From contig NC_132897.1 of assembly GCF_030463535.1 (NCBI RefSeq), positions 6,044,321 to 6,108,320 on the forward strand: a stretch of 64,000 bases of DNA, given 5' to 3'. Origin of the DNA: Salminus brasiliensis. Lineage: Eukaryota > Chordata > Actinopteri > Characiformes > Bryconidae. Shown piece after piece: positions 11,690 to 59,272 of the stretch. The notes beneath the pieces were generated by a model, which searched no databases, was not told the origin of the DNA, and saw nothing but the letters and a program-made list of their open reading frames with translations. The translations under genes and the position numbers were made by a program. Each line of letters opens with the position of its first letter. The stretch's first letter is position 1.

Positions 11690-12735
11690 TATTGTGGCAT
11701 GCAAAAGTTCAAAATGTCTGTTGCTGTGAATAGTTAGGTGAGTAAAAGATGAATTGATCTCCAGAAGACATTTAAAGCAAGATTAGTTTATCAGGTGTGG
11801 AAAGAAGTAAAGGAGAACCATGCAAACATCTCAGCACCCTAAAGTAATTGGGCTATCAGATACAAAGGCCTTAAAACAAAGGCCTTACAAAGTTCTTAAG
11901 CTTGTTAGGGCTCTGGCTTGTTCACAGTCATGGTTACAAAGCCTCAAAGCTCCTCAAATCACGTCCCAACAATCAGCAGCCATGGGCTCTTCTAAGCAGC
12001 TGCCGAGTACTCTGAACATTAAAAGACTGGATGCCCACAAAGCAGCAGAAGGCTATAAGAAGACAGCAAAGGTGGCAGTTTCCTCAGTTCCTCAGTTTGT
12101 AGCTGAGTGGTGGCTCAGCGTTTAGAGCGTCGGGATATCGATAACAGGGTTGTGGGTTCGATTCCCGCGCTCGGCAAGCTGCCACTGTTGGGCCCTTGAG
12201 CAAGGCCCTTTCCCCTCTCTGCTCCCCGGGCGCTGGAGTTGGCTGCCCACCGCTCTGGGTGTGTGTGTGTGTGTGTGTACTCACTGCCCTAACGTGTGTG
12301 TGTGAGTGTGTGTTCACTAACAGATGGGTTAAATGCGGAGGACACATTTCGCTGTACAGTGTACACTTTACCTTTACAATTACGAATGAAGAATCTCCCA
12401 GAACTAGAAGCCTTAGGCAATGAGGAATATGTGAGAATCCCCCAAACAGGAACTGAAAGACTCTTAGGACCCTTAACTGCTACAGAAAGCATCAAGGTGC
12501 AAACTGTGATACTCCTCAGATATCTTGCCCATGCAGAGTGCCCAAGGATTTGCTTCGGGTGATTTTCCTTACTGTGAAAGACGCAAATAAAATAAGTAAT
12601 CTATCTTAAAATATTTCAGGAATGTTTAAAAGTTCAACGTTATGCTGTTTGGATCATCTTTGCTTATTGCTTAGCTATCCACAATAACAGAACTTTTGAC
12701 CAGAGGTGTCCAAACTTTTGCACGCCACCTTATCT
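11690..12735 (+). mobile_element. Tc1-like derived element interrupted by a SINE
   Basis: Left end GCATGCAAAAGTTCAAAATG (about 11698) and right end GTGTCCAAACTTTTGCACGCC (about 12707-12727) are inverted relative to each other. The plus frame at about 11991-12060 (MGSSKQL..HKAAEGYKK) resembles the N-terminal DNA-binding region of Tc1-family transposases. A related fragment is at 61930-62150. A tRNA-derived SINE (12105-12390) sits inside it, so this element is older. Confidence 0.6.
12105..12390 (+). mobile_element. tRNA-derived SINE, near full length
   Basis: The head is tRNA-like with RNA polymerase III promoter boxes: box A TGGCTCAGCG at 12111-12120 and box B GGTTCGATTCC at 12155-12165. The body follows (CCACTGTTGGGCCCTTGAGC), then a variable GT tract at about 12259-12280 and a 3' part ending in TTTACCTTTAC. 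The same family is present inverted at 47008-47311 and in pieces at 25110-25320 and 23540-23645. It is a retroposon, not a working tRNA gene: the acceptor-stem pairing is not kept. Confidence 0.88.
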
Positions 12736-14364
12736 ACCTGTCTGCTGTCAGGTAAAGTAAAGGTAAAGTTGCTACAGGAAGCTCTGTCTAAGTCAGGTGT
12801 CTGAATGGCTCTTTCTGTTTGGTTGCGTCTAATTTCTGAAAACTGCCCCCCCCCCCCCCCCCAACCTCCCACGCGTCCTTCTCCTTCTCAAAGCCTCTGT
12901 CTGAAAGTTCCATATGAGCAACAGTCATTTTACTGACCTTGCTATAGGCTACTCTTTGGCCCCTTACACACACAGAGAGGACCTTTGTTTTGGCTTATCT
13001 TGGTTAAATCTGAGGTAATTGAATCTGCAAGGAAGGTGAAGGGTAAAATGAGTGGGCAAAGGTCAGTGATAAGATAGTAGTAGTGTTTCGAGCAGGAGGC
13101 TCTGTGTTCATTCATGCACTGATCCAGAATCAGGGGTGCCTCCACTTTCCAACAGTTAAAGCCCCATTATCTACCAAAACTGTTGTCCGATCAAAATAAA
13201 CCAGGACCGGGCTGGAGGTTTCTTTCATCAGGCAGGTCCTGTGATCACTCGCTGTTGCTGTAGGAGGCCATCAGGGGTGGGCTCTCATGCCCTGTTGCTG
13301 CTTTCTGCTAGATTCACTCATTTTTAAAAGTAATGTTAATGATGAGATTTAGGGCTTATCTGGTTCAATCTGCTGGTTTACAACTACAGTCTCTACAGTT
13401 AACTACATTTACATTCTTCAGATTCTACTGAGGTGTTTTTGGAAGGACTTCTCTTGACAGGAGACTCGTGACCACTGTCCTTCAGTTGCAATGATGAAAC
13501 ATTTTATTCCAATCAAAAGTATCAGTGTGGAGAGAGCCTGCCAATTCAGGGTGCCCCTCTGCTCTCTCTCCAGACAGAGGAACACCTCACATTTCATACC
13601 CTTCTACAGGTCATGTGTTGTTGCACTATTTCCATATATGGGGTGTCACTGTCTAACTCCACGAGGGGTGTAAATCAACCGTCACATACTATGGAAAGTA
13701 TGTTCACCCTAAACCAGCTCCTATGATTGTTCAGTTCATGTATGGCTTTACCAAGTTAGGCCTGGGAATGGATCTCGTTCTCCTTTCTCAAGTCTAACCC
13801 ATGGGCCTCACCATATTATCTCTCAACTCCATACCATTGCTTCAGATCTATGAACACCCGCAGAGCCAGTGTATATACACTACACTACCTACCCCAAATA
13901 TTAGCCACGATTAACCAAGAGACTGTACGTCTGATGTCTAAACAGGGCTAATGTGGCTAACAAGTCGAGAGCTTGGAAGCTGTACAACACTTGCATCCAT
14001 TTCATTAAATATGTAAGTAAACTTTCAGACAGTGTATCTCACATGCTGTCATCTGTTACAATTGTCAAATAGCTAGTAATCACAGACTCCGGGGAACACA
14101 GTGGTTGCACAGTACAGCTCTTTGTAGTACAGCACTGGAGATGTTATACCATATAAGATAATCCACTTGCATTAAGAAGGGGATCGGCAAGTGAAGACTT
14201 GGTGAAAATACTGAGGATATGATACAAACGGCCTCTTTAGATTAACCACACTTTAGAGAGAGAGAGAGAGAAAGAGAGAGGAGGAGGAGGAGGCAGTGCT
14301 CTACTCTCACTTCAGATCTGAAGCTGAAGCTCTTGGTCAGCTCTCAATTTAAGTGCCGAAGCTG
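12736..14364. other. Intergenic with homopolymer and GA repeats
   Basis: Holds a 16-base C run at 12847-12862 and a GA/GAG tract at about 14258-14292. No gene recognised. Confidence 0.5.
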
Positions 14365-14485
14365 CTAGTGTTCTCAGCAGGACGGACTGACCATCCCAGA
14401 GTCCAGACCTCAGTATCATTGAATGTGTTTGAGAAACTGAACTGAAGTCTGAACTTTCTGCCGCAGCACTGAAAGGGAGTCTCCT
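14365..14485 (+). pseudogene. Tc1-like transposase remnant, second copy
   Basis: Shares the GTTCTCA..GGACTGACCA..CCAGAGTCCAGACCTC string with 10240-10300 and reads PSQSPDLSIIE in frame before a stop. Only the short catalytic-region fragment is left. Confidence 0.6.
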
Positions 14486-16146
14486 GAAAAGAATGGAAGC
14501 TGTAATGAAGGTAAAGAGTGGACGCTCTAAATACTGAAGGATCAGATATTAGATTTGCTGTTGAAGTATCCTGTTGATATTTGGAGTGGAATTTGTACTG
14601 AATGGCAGATTTGACTGGAAATTGATGAAGGTTGAGCCTTAGAAGAGTGCTGCCTGGAACAAGCATTAATAACCTCAGCATGACTGGGGGGACGAAACTG
14701 CTGTTGGCTGGATAGGTGGGTGGGCAGGGGCACTGCTAGGAATTTTGGGCCTCATGAAAAGATATTACACTGGGCCCCACAGAACTTTAACAATTCTGCC
14801 CAAATACTTAGTTAATAAGTTTTAGGGCCTCTGTCAGTCACAGGGCCTTAAAACTGTCCTAACCTCCCCCACCCCCCCCCTTTCTACATATAGCATAGGT
14901 ATGGAGTTACTCAAATCTTAAAACTTACTCAAAACTACTTCTTAATTTCAGGAAACAATCTCACTTGAGAGGCCAGTACATTCCCCTGTGCTGTTTCTCT
15001 CAGCTTCAGATTGGAAGTGATGTTTGCCAATGCTAAATCCGTACTGTGGCCCAAAGGCTTTGGGTGGCCTAAATGCCCCCCCAGGTCCAGTTGCACTTCC
15101 TGGCAGGGAGGTTTGGGAGTGCCTGCCTCTAAACTAAATGAGCTTCTTTGTGTTGCTGTCCAAAACCTCGCCTTCGTTCCGTCTTCCGTTTCATCCTCTC
15201 TATCCCCGGGGTCAGCAGAGATCACGCAGAGGTAGAGGTAGAAAGATGGCCATCGCTCAGACAAAACTTTTTCAGAGTTGTATTACAAGAAAAACGCACT
15301 TTCAGCTCCTAACCGTCCAAATATAGACTAGATTTACTAGGGCACCTAAAAGGAGATGTGTCTTTAACAAGTGCTGTAAAGGACTACAGAGGCAAGCTGT
15401 TTATTAATAAGCAATAGATGTAGTCCTCACATATGTAATCTTTAGGTGCACGTATTTGTAAATCACCTTTCTCTCTGCAGCCACAGTACATTAATCATAC
15501 AGTAGCACAGATCTGTGAGGCTGTACATATTTTATTTGAGTTACAGTCAGTCATTTAACTGCATAGTGATAGCAAAACCAGTTACTGATGACAAGAAGGT
15601 CAAACAATAAAGGTTTCAGGAATAAATAGATCTGAGCATTTCATATTTACATGGTACAGTGCATGAGGAAAAAGAGGCTGAAAGCATAACATACAATTCA
15701 GTCAACATAATATGACCAGTTAATTATGGCTTTAGTATAAACAGTGATTAGCAACAGTTAGTTTATTTGTCAAATACCCTTGTTCACATAATCATGAATT
15801 ATTATTGTTCTGTGTGTTAGAAGATTATTGAATGAACATGTTAAATGTATTGGAATTAGTTTCTGTAATCCTAAAATATGCAGACAAATAACAGATAGAT
15901 TTGGTTGCGGTTGGTTGCATTTCAGGCAATGTACATTCTTCACTTATCAGCACGGACGTGCCAGTCGTTAAAGCATTACTTCTCCCAAATTCCACCTGTA
16001 CGTCACTACAGAGTCCGGACAAAGCCTACATTATTAGACCATCCTGACCGTTTTCAAGATCTACAGGAATTGATGAGAAGCAGGCTATACAGGGAACAGG
16101 CATGGAAACAGGGATATAAATGATACAATACAGGACATGGCTGAAT
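14486..16146. other. Intergenic; presumed lztr1 3' flank at the right
   Basis: A C homopolymer lies at about 14868-14880 in a stretch (14720-14880) that looks repeat derived. A candidate poly(A) signal for the minus-strand lztr1 (AATAAA on minus) is at 15762-15767. Open frames around 14935-15330 lack any domain I recognise. Confidence 0.4.
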
Positions 16147-16346
16147 AAATAAACAGGTGAGAAGAGTTGAGAGGACAACAAGATGAGAAGAGAAAAAGCG
16201 GAGTAGAAAAGAGAAGTACTAGGAAAAGCTCAGGAGACTTAAGGTGATAAGAAAAAAGAAGAGAAGAGAAGAGCTGGAAAGGGTTGAGGAGATGAGAAGA
16301 GCTGAGAAGAAAGGAGAAAAGGAGAGAAGAGAAGAAAAAAGGTGAA
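16147..16346 (-). repeat. Polypurine tract next to the lztr1 stop codon (polypyrimidine in the mRNA)
   Basis: About 190 bases of G/A-rich degenerate repeats (AGAAGAGAAGAG, GAGAAGAGCTG) begin directly after the lztr1 stop codon at 16347-16349. Read in the lztr1 sense, it is a long CU-rich tract in the presumed 3' UTR. Such tracts can bind polypyrimidine-tract proteins or adopt triplex DNA; neither is shown here. Confidence 0.75.
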
Positions 16347-28222
<11,876 letters not shown>

Positions 28223-28230
28223 GCGCCAAA
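28223..28230 (-). promoter_or_regulatory. pole: E2F-type site upstream of pole
   Basis: GCGCCAAA on plus, TTTGGCGC on minus, an exact match to the E2F consensus TTTSSCGC, about 390 bases before the pole start codon. Nearby, a CCAAT box on the minus strand (ATTGG at about 28151-28155) lies in the same GC-rich block. Replication genes are commonly driven by E2F at G1/S, so the context fits. The site is predicted only. Confidence 0.6.
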
Positions 28231-28422
28231 TTCGGACTGCAGGGGAAACAACCAGACAACAGCAGCAAATAGCAGCAAATACTAGAATGAATTTAACTTT
28301 ATATGAACTTTAATACCAACATAAGCACTTTGTGGATAAGGGGACGCGATTTACAGCTGTGTTGGATGATTGAAAGTTGGAAAATTGAGAGAATTTGTGG
28401 CTAAGTCATGTTATATGTATGT

Positions 28423-28466
28423 AGCTAGCATTAGCATTAGCATTAGCTAGCTAACGCTAGGCTAGC
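28423..28466. repeat. ATTAGC/GCTAGC short repeats
   Basis: Overlapping GCTAGC and ATTAGC hexamers about 150-190 bases upstream of the pole ATG, within the likely promoter or 5' leader. Confidence 0.8.
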
Positions 28467-28537
28467 GGTAGTTGACAGGAGTCGCAGCGGTGTTTAGCTT
28501 CACCAGACCCGCAAGCAGAGCTGCGTCCTCCTCTGAG

Positions 28538-28590
28538 CCTCTGTCCAGCCTCTGTCCAGCCTCTGTCCAGCCTCTGTCCAGCCTCTGTCC
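28538..28590 (+). repeat. pole: 11-base tandem repeat in the presumed pole 5' leader
   Basis: Four complete and one partial copies of CCTCTGTCCAG end 26 bases before the pole start codon. The units are nearly perfect, implying recent expansion and likely length variation between individuals. Confidence 0.9.
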
Positions 28591-28616
28591 TAACAGTGTC
28601 CGCTTCTTAGTCCAGG

Positions 28617-51990
<23,374 letters not shown>

Positions 51991-52300
51991 GACTGTATGT
52001 GTATGTGTGTTTGTGTGTAAAATATCTTTTTTGTTTTGTTTTGTTTTGGTTTGGTTTTTAATCAGAATTGCTCAAACTGTATTTAGGGTGTTTATTATTA
52101 TTGTTATTATAATTATTGTTGTGCTTGAAATAATGTGCTTAAAGATTTTTGTACAAATGTTGATACGGCATAATTTTTTGTAAACACGGTGCGCCAGGAT
52201 GTGTTGGGGACACAATGGTGTGCATCTAAACTAACTATTGATGTGATTAATGTATATTTGAAATAAATAAGTATTTTTCATAATTTCTTACAAAATAAAG
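51991..52300 (+). terminator. pole: pole 3' UTR with candidate poly(A) signals
   Basis: Two AATAAA hexamers follow the stop codon, at 52262-52267 and 52294-52299, giving a 3' UTR of roughly 300 bases. Confidence 0.6.
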
Positions 52301-52698
52301 GCTGTAATAAGTTACAGTTAAGGGAATAGGACTTGTTTGTGGGGTTGTATGGGTTGTGTTGAACCTGACGATACGACACAGCTCGATACAGAAAGAAAGA
52401 AATTATTATTAACTTATAAAAGCCCAGTTATTTGAATATGATCACAATATAACATGTACATCTATATTTACATTATACATTTTATACTCTTACACTATAT
52501 ATAAGCCCCTTTATTTACTCTATATATAGGTTTACATTCATTTACAATGTATATGGTTATATTAATTTACATTAAATTTTTCAAGTAAATTTTTCTTTTC
52601 AACACACTTAAGATAATGAAATAAAGCAAATCAACAGGACATGCCGACGTTGTCAGAGAAAGAAATATTGATTTTAATGAAAATGATGTCTGTGTACT

Positions 52699-53100
52699 TC
52701 AAATTTTGCCTTCATCAAAGAAGCCACCTTTTGCAGCAGTTACAGCCTGGCAGACTCTAGGCATTCTAGCTGTAATGTGTGTGATTTCACCCCATGCTTC
52801 CTGTAGCATCTCCCACAACATGGATTGGCTTGATGCAGTCTTCCTCCGAACCATACGGTCAAGCTGCTCCCCCAACAGCTCAATAGGGTGTGAGAATTGC
52901 TGATAATAGGACTATATGCAAAATAAGCCTCTATACAAAAATAGGCTTTAATACAAACTTTTTATTCTTTAAAAATCATCTGATACACTTAAATTAATTG
53001 TGGAATGGACAATATTGTTTGTGAGATGCATGAAAATGTAAATGAGGGAAATTTGCAAGTGATCCTAAACTTTTGAGCTGTGTATATTGATTTACACTCT
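52699..53100 (-). pseudogene. Tc1-like transposase C-terminal fragment
   Basis: On the minus strand, 52888-52699 reads PIELLGEQLDRMV and then LWEMLQEAWGEI and CQAVTAAKGG before a stop, matching the C-terminus of Tc1-family transposases. The flank to about 53080 contains AAACTTTTGAGCTGTG, like a Tc1 terminal repeat. It is a dead copy lacking the N-terminal half. Confidence 0.8.
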
Positions 53101-53976
53101 AGGCCCCTTTTTATTTATGCTTTATCGTTATATTAATTTATATTATGCATATTTTATATTGACATGATCTATATATTCATTTATGCTCTATATATAAGCC
53201 CCTCTTTAATGTATACTATACATTTATATTAATTTACACTCTATATAAAACATTGTAGTATATGTATTAAACATTATAAACAAGAAACAGTTAAAAAACA
53301 CTGTTATTAATGATACTTTGATTACATCAATATTTTCTTTCACCCTTACTTGTTTGGAGAGTAAAAAGCATTGTCTAGTGCAGTGCTCCTGATGCCTTTA
53401 GCACTCTCCTCTTCCTGCAGTAAATCACACTTCTAATTCACATTTATATCTTCAGTTTCTGAGCGATTGTAAATTTATGACCAACTCCTGTGTTGTGCCA
53501 TTTCAGCAATCACCAATATCCTTTTGCAACAATCAGCTAATTAGACCTACTCAGCATGATAGCCACTTTTCCCATTATCATATTAGTAGTTAATTTCAAA
53601 GCATCTTAAAGGGTTTGGTTTTAGCTGTCTGAAAGGCATCAGTACACACAACGTACAGAACTTGAAGCCTATCTGTGTGAATCAGTCCCACAATGATCCA
53701 GCCTTTCACTCCCAAGATAACCTTGTTTTCCCCCAGATGAGAGTGCTGCCACAAGATGAGTGATGCTCTAGGTTTCACTGATGGATCTACTTGAGAGTAA
53801 TGTGAGTAGTATAACCTGTAAGAGAAGTTTTATTTCACGTAGGCATCAGCTTTGCCCTCCATGGTATATTTTGTTTTCAGGTGTGAGAGGTGGCGTGGTG
53901 CTGAACAGCTCTGCAGCGTGTTTTTCCACATTTACTAGAAAAAAAGGTGCAACACTCATTTTCCACATCGTTAAAA
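53101..53976. other. Intergenic between pole and p2rx2
   Basis: AT-rich with repeated TATATTCATTTA / CTCTATATATAAGCCCC phrases (about 52480-53240). No gene recognised. Confidence 0.5.
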
Positions 53977-54488
53977 CACTATAGGACAAAAGTTTTGGGA
54001 CACCTGCTCATTCATTGTTTCTACTAAAATCAAGATTATTTAAGTAAGAAAAAAAAAAAGATTCTGCTTTTGTTGGAGTAACTGTCTCTACTGCCCAGGG
54101 AAGAAGACTTTCTACTAGATTTTGGAGGCGCATTGCTGTGAGGATTAGATTGCATTCAGCGACAAGAGCCTTTGTGAGGTCAGGGAGTTTGATGGATGAT
54201 CACCACCCCAACCCATCCCCAACTCTGTCCAAAAGTATTGATTAAGCACCATCCATCATTCCAGAGACACAGTTCTTCCACTGCTCCACAGCTCAATGCT
54301 GGGGGTTTATACCCCTCTAGCCCACGCCTGGCATTAGTTTCATTCTATTGACAGTATGTCTCTACAGGGACTAGACAAGCTGTATGTGTGTGCATTTGCA
54401 TATCTGTGTCAGTGATACATGCAACTTAGGTAAGTCGCTGAATGCACTAATTAGAAGGGATGTCCACAAACTATTGGACATTGTGTAA
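53977..54488. mobile_element. Nonautonomous DNA transposon, near full length
   Basis: Runs from CACTATAGGACAAAAGTTTTGGGACACC to AGAAGGGATGTCCACAAACTATTGGACATTG. The same arrangement recurs at 62157-62712, and partial copies are at 3245-3310, 3955-4200 and 45627-45985. No coding frame. Confidence 0.75.
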
Positions 54489-55448
54489 ATTCATAAAAAA
54501 AATAACAGTAGAGTTTAGTGAGGTTTTGTGAGCCTAAATGCTGTTGCACTCTTAAGGCTAAAGGTTCCTAGATGGCTGTTGGCTTGGACATACAGGGCGT
54601 ACCCATTTTTATAAGTAACAAATAGTTTTTCAAGCAGGGTTTCAAGATTGAAATATTATTTATTATGACCGCCGCTGGTAGGCTCTCTGTCTCTTCTGAG
54701 GGTCTCTCATGTATCATATTTCCTGGAAGCCACTGCCAGCGAGCCATCTGGGAGCATCCTGTCAGAGTAAAATGGGCAAGAAAAGGCAGGGGCTTATATT
54801 AGTCATGCAGTCATAGTCAGACGACTGGGCCTTTTTTCAAGTCAGTTCTAATGTATTTAGGCTGGGATTTTTGGGGGTTATTTTGGGCAGCGTAATGCAG
54901 TGAGTTTACTATATGGTGTGGGTAATTGGAGTACTGTAGAATTTTAACTAGTGCTGTCAACGTTAATGCTTTAACCCATGCATGTTTTTTTATTTTTTTT
55001 TGTATATAAAGCAAACTAGGTCACTCTCTTTGCTGGGACTAGTGATGTATTACACTTTATTTATGCTGAAATATGGATTCAATTTCATAACTAAGTCTCA
55101 CTCTCCTACACTTACACACACACAGCTGCTCCTCTCTTAGCTCTTAGCTTAAACCAGTCCAATGACTGATCATCCATTTATATATCTAAAAGTTATTGAA
55201 GCCTTTTCTCTATTAAAGTTTCTGTGTCTGAGCTTCAAAACTACACTGAGATATTATAAGGATTCGGATTCAGTTTATTAGGTATACCACACATTTTATT
55301 TGTTCTCCTGCCCAAAATTCAATGACATGCTAGCTAGCTTTTTAATTTATGATTAATCAGAATTACCTTCAGAATATTGTTGTGATTAATGCCATTAAAC
55401 ATTTTTAATTGACCTTTTTGCTAATTGTATGTGAATTGTACAACCCCA

Positions 55449-55985
55449 ATAGACACTATATGGACTAAAGTTTTGGGGCACGCCTCTTAATCAATTAAGT
55501 GAGTGTTTTTCAACCCTGGTTGTGGAGGCACTCTGCCCAGCACATTTTAGACTCCCTGCTTTACCACACCCCTGCAATTCTGTAAGAGCTTGTTACTGAG
55601 CTGATTAGTGGATTTAGGTGTGTTCAGGGTTGAGAAACACTGAAATAAGGCACCTATCCATGCAGGCTGTGAGTGGTATTATTGAAAAGTGGAAGAATTT
55701 AGGAACCACAACTCAGCCATGAAATGTCAGCTCATGCAAAGTTACAGAGCAGGGCGCTGAGCTCCGAGCATAGTGCAGAAAAGTCTCCAGCGGTCTGCTG
55801 ACTAAATAACTGCAGAGCTAGAAAAGGGGGACCAACTCCATATTAATGCCTTATAAGATAAGATAAGATAAGATAGTCCTTTATTAGTCCCGCAGTGGGG
55901 AAATTCCCAATGGATTTAGAACGGGATATCATAAGTGTAATATGTTGCTGTCCCAATACTTTTGTCCATATACAGTGCAAGTCCA
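55449..55985. mobile_element. MITE carrying two nested insertions
   Basis: The outer element starts ACACTATATGGACTAAAGTTTTGG and ends CCAATACTTTTGTCCATATACAGTG. Its core (AGTGGTATTATTGAAAAGT; GGGGGACCAACTCCATATTAAT; GGATTTAGAACGGGAT) matches 59992-60320. Inside are one element at about 55500-55642 with ends AGTGTTTTTCAACCCTG / CAGGGTTGAGAAACACT and another at about 55853-55910 starting with AAGATA repeats. Confidence 0.78.
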
Positions 55986-56739
55986 TCAAAATTTTTGATT
56001 TTCTTACTTTTCCACATTTACAGCTGGTATATAAACGTCAAACACGACTCCAGAAACTGTAGCCAGGCTCATAAACATGCTCTGCAGAAAGCACCGATCT
56101 GGTTTCAGTCTCTAGGCATGTCTCAAGAGGTGCGGTTTTAAAGCAATCTCTTCGGAGGCTGATCCATAAACTTCAAAAGTGTGAGCTGGAGAAATCGATT
56201 GGTTGCTATTAATCACAGTAAGGAAGGCCTGGGTGGATGCAGCCTCCTTCCCCCTCAATCTCATTATGAAAGCCAATCTCACAGGAAGAGTCGTCATTAT
56301 CACATTATGCTTCAGAGAGTGGATCTCCAATGAGAAGCCTTATCTTTTATCTTCCTTTCAATGACAGTGGTTCTCGGAAAAGAACAATGCTTGTGGGGGA
56401 AAATGACTGGGGCTTAATATCACTGTTGCCTTTTTTAGGTCCAGAACTCACTTAAAGTGTTTAGCGAGAACTGGAACATGTGGGGACCCATTTCGGCTTA
56501 CACATGGTTTGTGGATCAAGTCGAGTATTGGAACGGCAAGGCCAGACATTCATGTTTGAGGTCAGTTAATGGCTGTGAAATAAGGTCGTCTCTATCAGAT
56601 CCAGTGGACTGGAATCAGAGCCGGTCCTGCTGCATTTTAATGAAATGGGTATTGGCTATTTTAACCCCTGTCCTGTTAGTTCAGTTTGACCACGGTCCTC
56701 AAGACACCATTAACAGACATTACAGCCCAGCTGGCAACA

Positions 56740-57270
56740 GTTTGGACATTCTCAGCAAGTAAATAAAAGAGTTGAGAGTCTGCAGTGTGGAGCTATTTTA
56801 TGGCGACAATGACCCAAAACACCCTGCCAACACACCCAAGGACTTTATTGAAGGCCAACTGGAAGTTTTAGACTGGCCTACTGAATCACCAGACCTTAAC
56901 CCAATTAAGGAGACTCCTGAAGAGTAGACTGAAGGGAGAAACCCACCAAATCAACTGAACATATCACAAAAACAAAGCAACAGTTTAAAGGTGTCAGCAC
57001 GTCGCCAGCTTGACGGAGCAAGCGAGAGGTATTCAGTCAAACACTGTGTTATTTACATTTATTTCTGTTATGGCAATCTGTTCCTATACTTTTGCTTTTG
57101 CTAAAAACTGGGTGGTCTACCACCAAAATGCCATAGTCTAGCGCTATATCTACAGGTAAACTATCGAGAAAGCTGAAATTCTCATCTATCATTTCTTGAT
57201 CATCATTTGAAACCATCTCAAAAACAAAAAAAAATGTCTTTGCTGTCCCAACACTTTCAGAAGAGACCAC
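56740..57270 (+). pseudogene. Tc1-like transposase remnant with 3' flank
   Basis: A plus frame from about 56802 reads GDNDPKH and then [15 protein letters not shown], the DPKH and SPDLNPIE motifs of Tc1 transposases. The flank around 57080-57110 (CTGTTCCTATACTTTTGC) is like the non-coding end of such elements. No start and no intact frame. Confidence 0.72.
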
Positions 57271-59272
57271 AGGTGCACTTTGTAGGTTCTCAACCTTGTC
57301 CGTCGATGAGAAGGGACCACCGCTTCCCAGACAGGAGTGTTACTTGGTTGAAAACAGTGACCCTGTGGTTAGAAACTGATCGCTAATGAAGGGCTAGATG
57401 ATGTGTAGTCCAACTCTAACCATTCCTGAGCTAAGTTAAATAAATGTTTCCAATAAATTGGCCAGCAGGCATATAGCTCACGTGAGCCAAAATAGCTCCC
57501 TTGTTGGTTGGCGGTTGGAGTCATACATGCAACAATGTGATCAATATATTGCCAATATGTCTTGTTTATTAGCGTTACGATTAACTGAAATGTAGGGTTG
57601 GATGCTGTAGGTTGAAGCCAGAATGAGCAGAAGCTTGTTTTCTCAGGACGCTGCTGTATCAGCCGTGGGTGCAGACTGGGCTCCATGTCCATTCGTTTAT
57701 TCAGAGGGTAATAATTCAGTCATTTTTGTTGGCTGTTCGCATAAAAAATATTCTTCATGGTTGTTTCTTTCGTCACTGTCAGGACATCTGACATGGGATC
57801 AGTCAGCAGCATGATTACTCCGAACAAACAGCGGTGGAGCCTCAGAGTGGGACACCATCGGAGAGGTCAGAGTGGGTGGAGCCAAAGCTTGTGAGGGTGA
57901 TCTCTGTCACTGTTGGTTGGCTTGGCTGCTTGGATGCCTGCATTTTAAGGTAAGAATAAAAAAAAAAATTAGTGACGACTTTAGGCCCCTAAGATGATCC
58001 CAGTGCATATTTACTGTATGATGAGTTACTATATGTACATGATTACACTGTATATTCCATCCAAGGTCATCTAATAAGCACTGTTTTTATGAAACAGCCA
58101 TTGATTAGTAATGTATGGCCCTGTTTACACCTGCTCACTTCATGTGACTGGTATCTGTGTTGTGATTCTGATAAGATTTTAGCCACATGCATTTACAGCC
58201 TGGTCAGCATAGTCAGGGTATGCATGTGACATCACCGGCAGCGGGAGTTACTGCAGCGGTAGCAGTAGCATTCGGGATGAATTGGAAAGAGCTGTTGTTT
58301 GACTGACTGTACCAACAGACTCAGCAACAATTCGGAGCTTCCTTTTTCAGACTGACGAAAGCTCAAGAAAAGAGTCGCAAGTGAATTGCTGCAATTCTTG
58401 GAATCCAGGCTCAGAAACGAGTGGAAGCCCACTGATTAGTGAATTAACGCTCTGAAAACCAAGCCTGTCTTTGTTGCGAATTTAGCAACATGCTAAGTTC
58501 GATTACAAAGGAAAGCAAGCAAACCTGGATGAAGCAGTCTACTAAATGTTCCTGAGATATGAGGTTTTACCCTCTAAACAGGTGTGATTTGAGCATTTAG
58601 CTGTATGTTCCTGGATACACATGGATGTTTAGGGACCTGCATTGGTTCAATGGTAATTTGGTTGCAGAATGTTTTGCCACTTAGTCCGACTAAAGGGGAC
58701 GTGTTCCAGCAGGGACGTGACTTCAATGCATACCGTCTATTCCTGTGTGGGACGGAATATGCAAATCCACTCGTTACACAGCAAGCAGTTGTTTATCCGT
58801 TCAGCCTCTTCCTGTGCTGTGCTAAACATTTGTCGCTGAGTCGAAATTCCGACTTTTACATGCCGTCTTGTGTTTTTTGGCTAAGCTTTGGAGACCCATA
58901 CAGACGAGAAAACAGCTGTTTAGACTGATTAATGATCAGCAGTGATGCACTCCATAGGATGGAGTTTAGGTTGTACTGGGAGGGGTTTGGTTGTCAGATG
59001 TTGTTTATATGCGTCCTGGGTACGTTTTCATGTGGCTTGACCTTATCCGGATATAATCGCAAAACTCAAGACGGATGAAGTGACCAGGTGCAAATGAGGT
59101 CGATGTGTATTAGTCATGTAGTGCCAAAATCGAATTGACAGAATGTCTCCTTTATCTTAAATGTAGTTGATCAACCAAGACATGTTGAGTGTCTGAAGTT
59201 AGGAGGCCGTTAGCACGGTGCAGACTATACACCTACATCTTAACACGCTTGCCTTAATCTCTGCATATTTAA
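57271..59272. other. Region downstream of the last p2rx2 exon found
   Basis: No exon, RNA gene or named repeat recognised. If p2rx2 splices past 59300, its last coding exon should lie here on the minus strand. I could not identify one, as that part of P2X proteins is poorly conserved. Confidence 0.4.

Noticed and set aside
12105-12180. Possible tRNA gene (box A and box B present)
   Set aside because: No intact acceptor stem; followed by the SINE body, and the same unit occurs elsewhere in the window. It is a SINE head.
14935-15330. Overlapping open frames on both strands, up to 109 codons
   Set aside because: No recognisable motif, no splice or promoter context; the length is compatible with chance.
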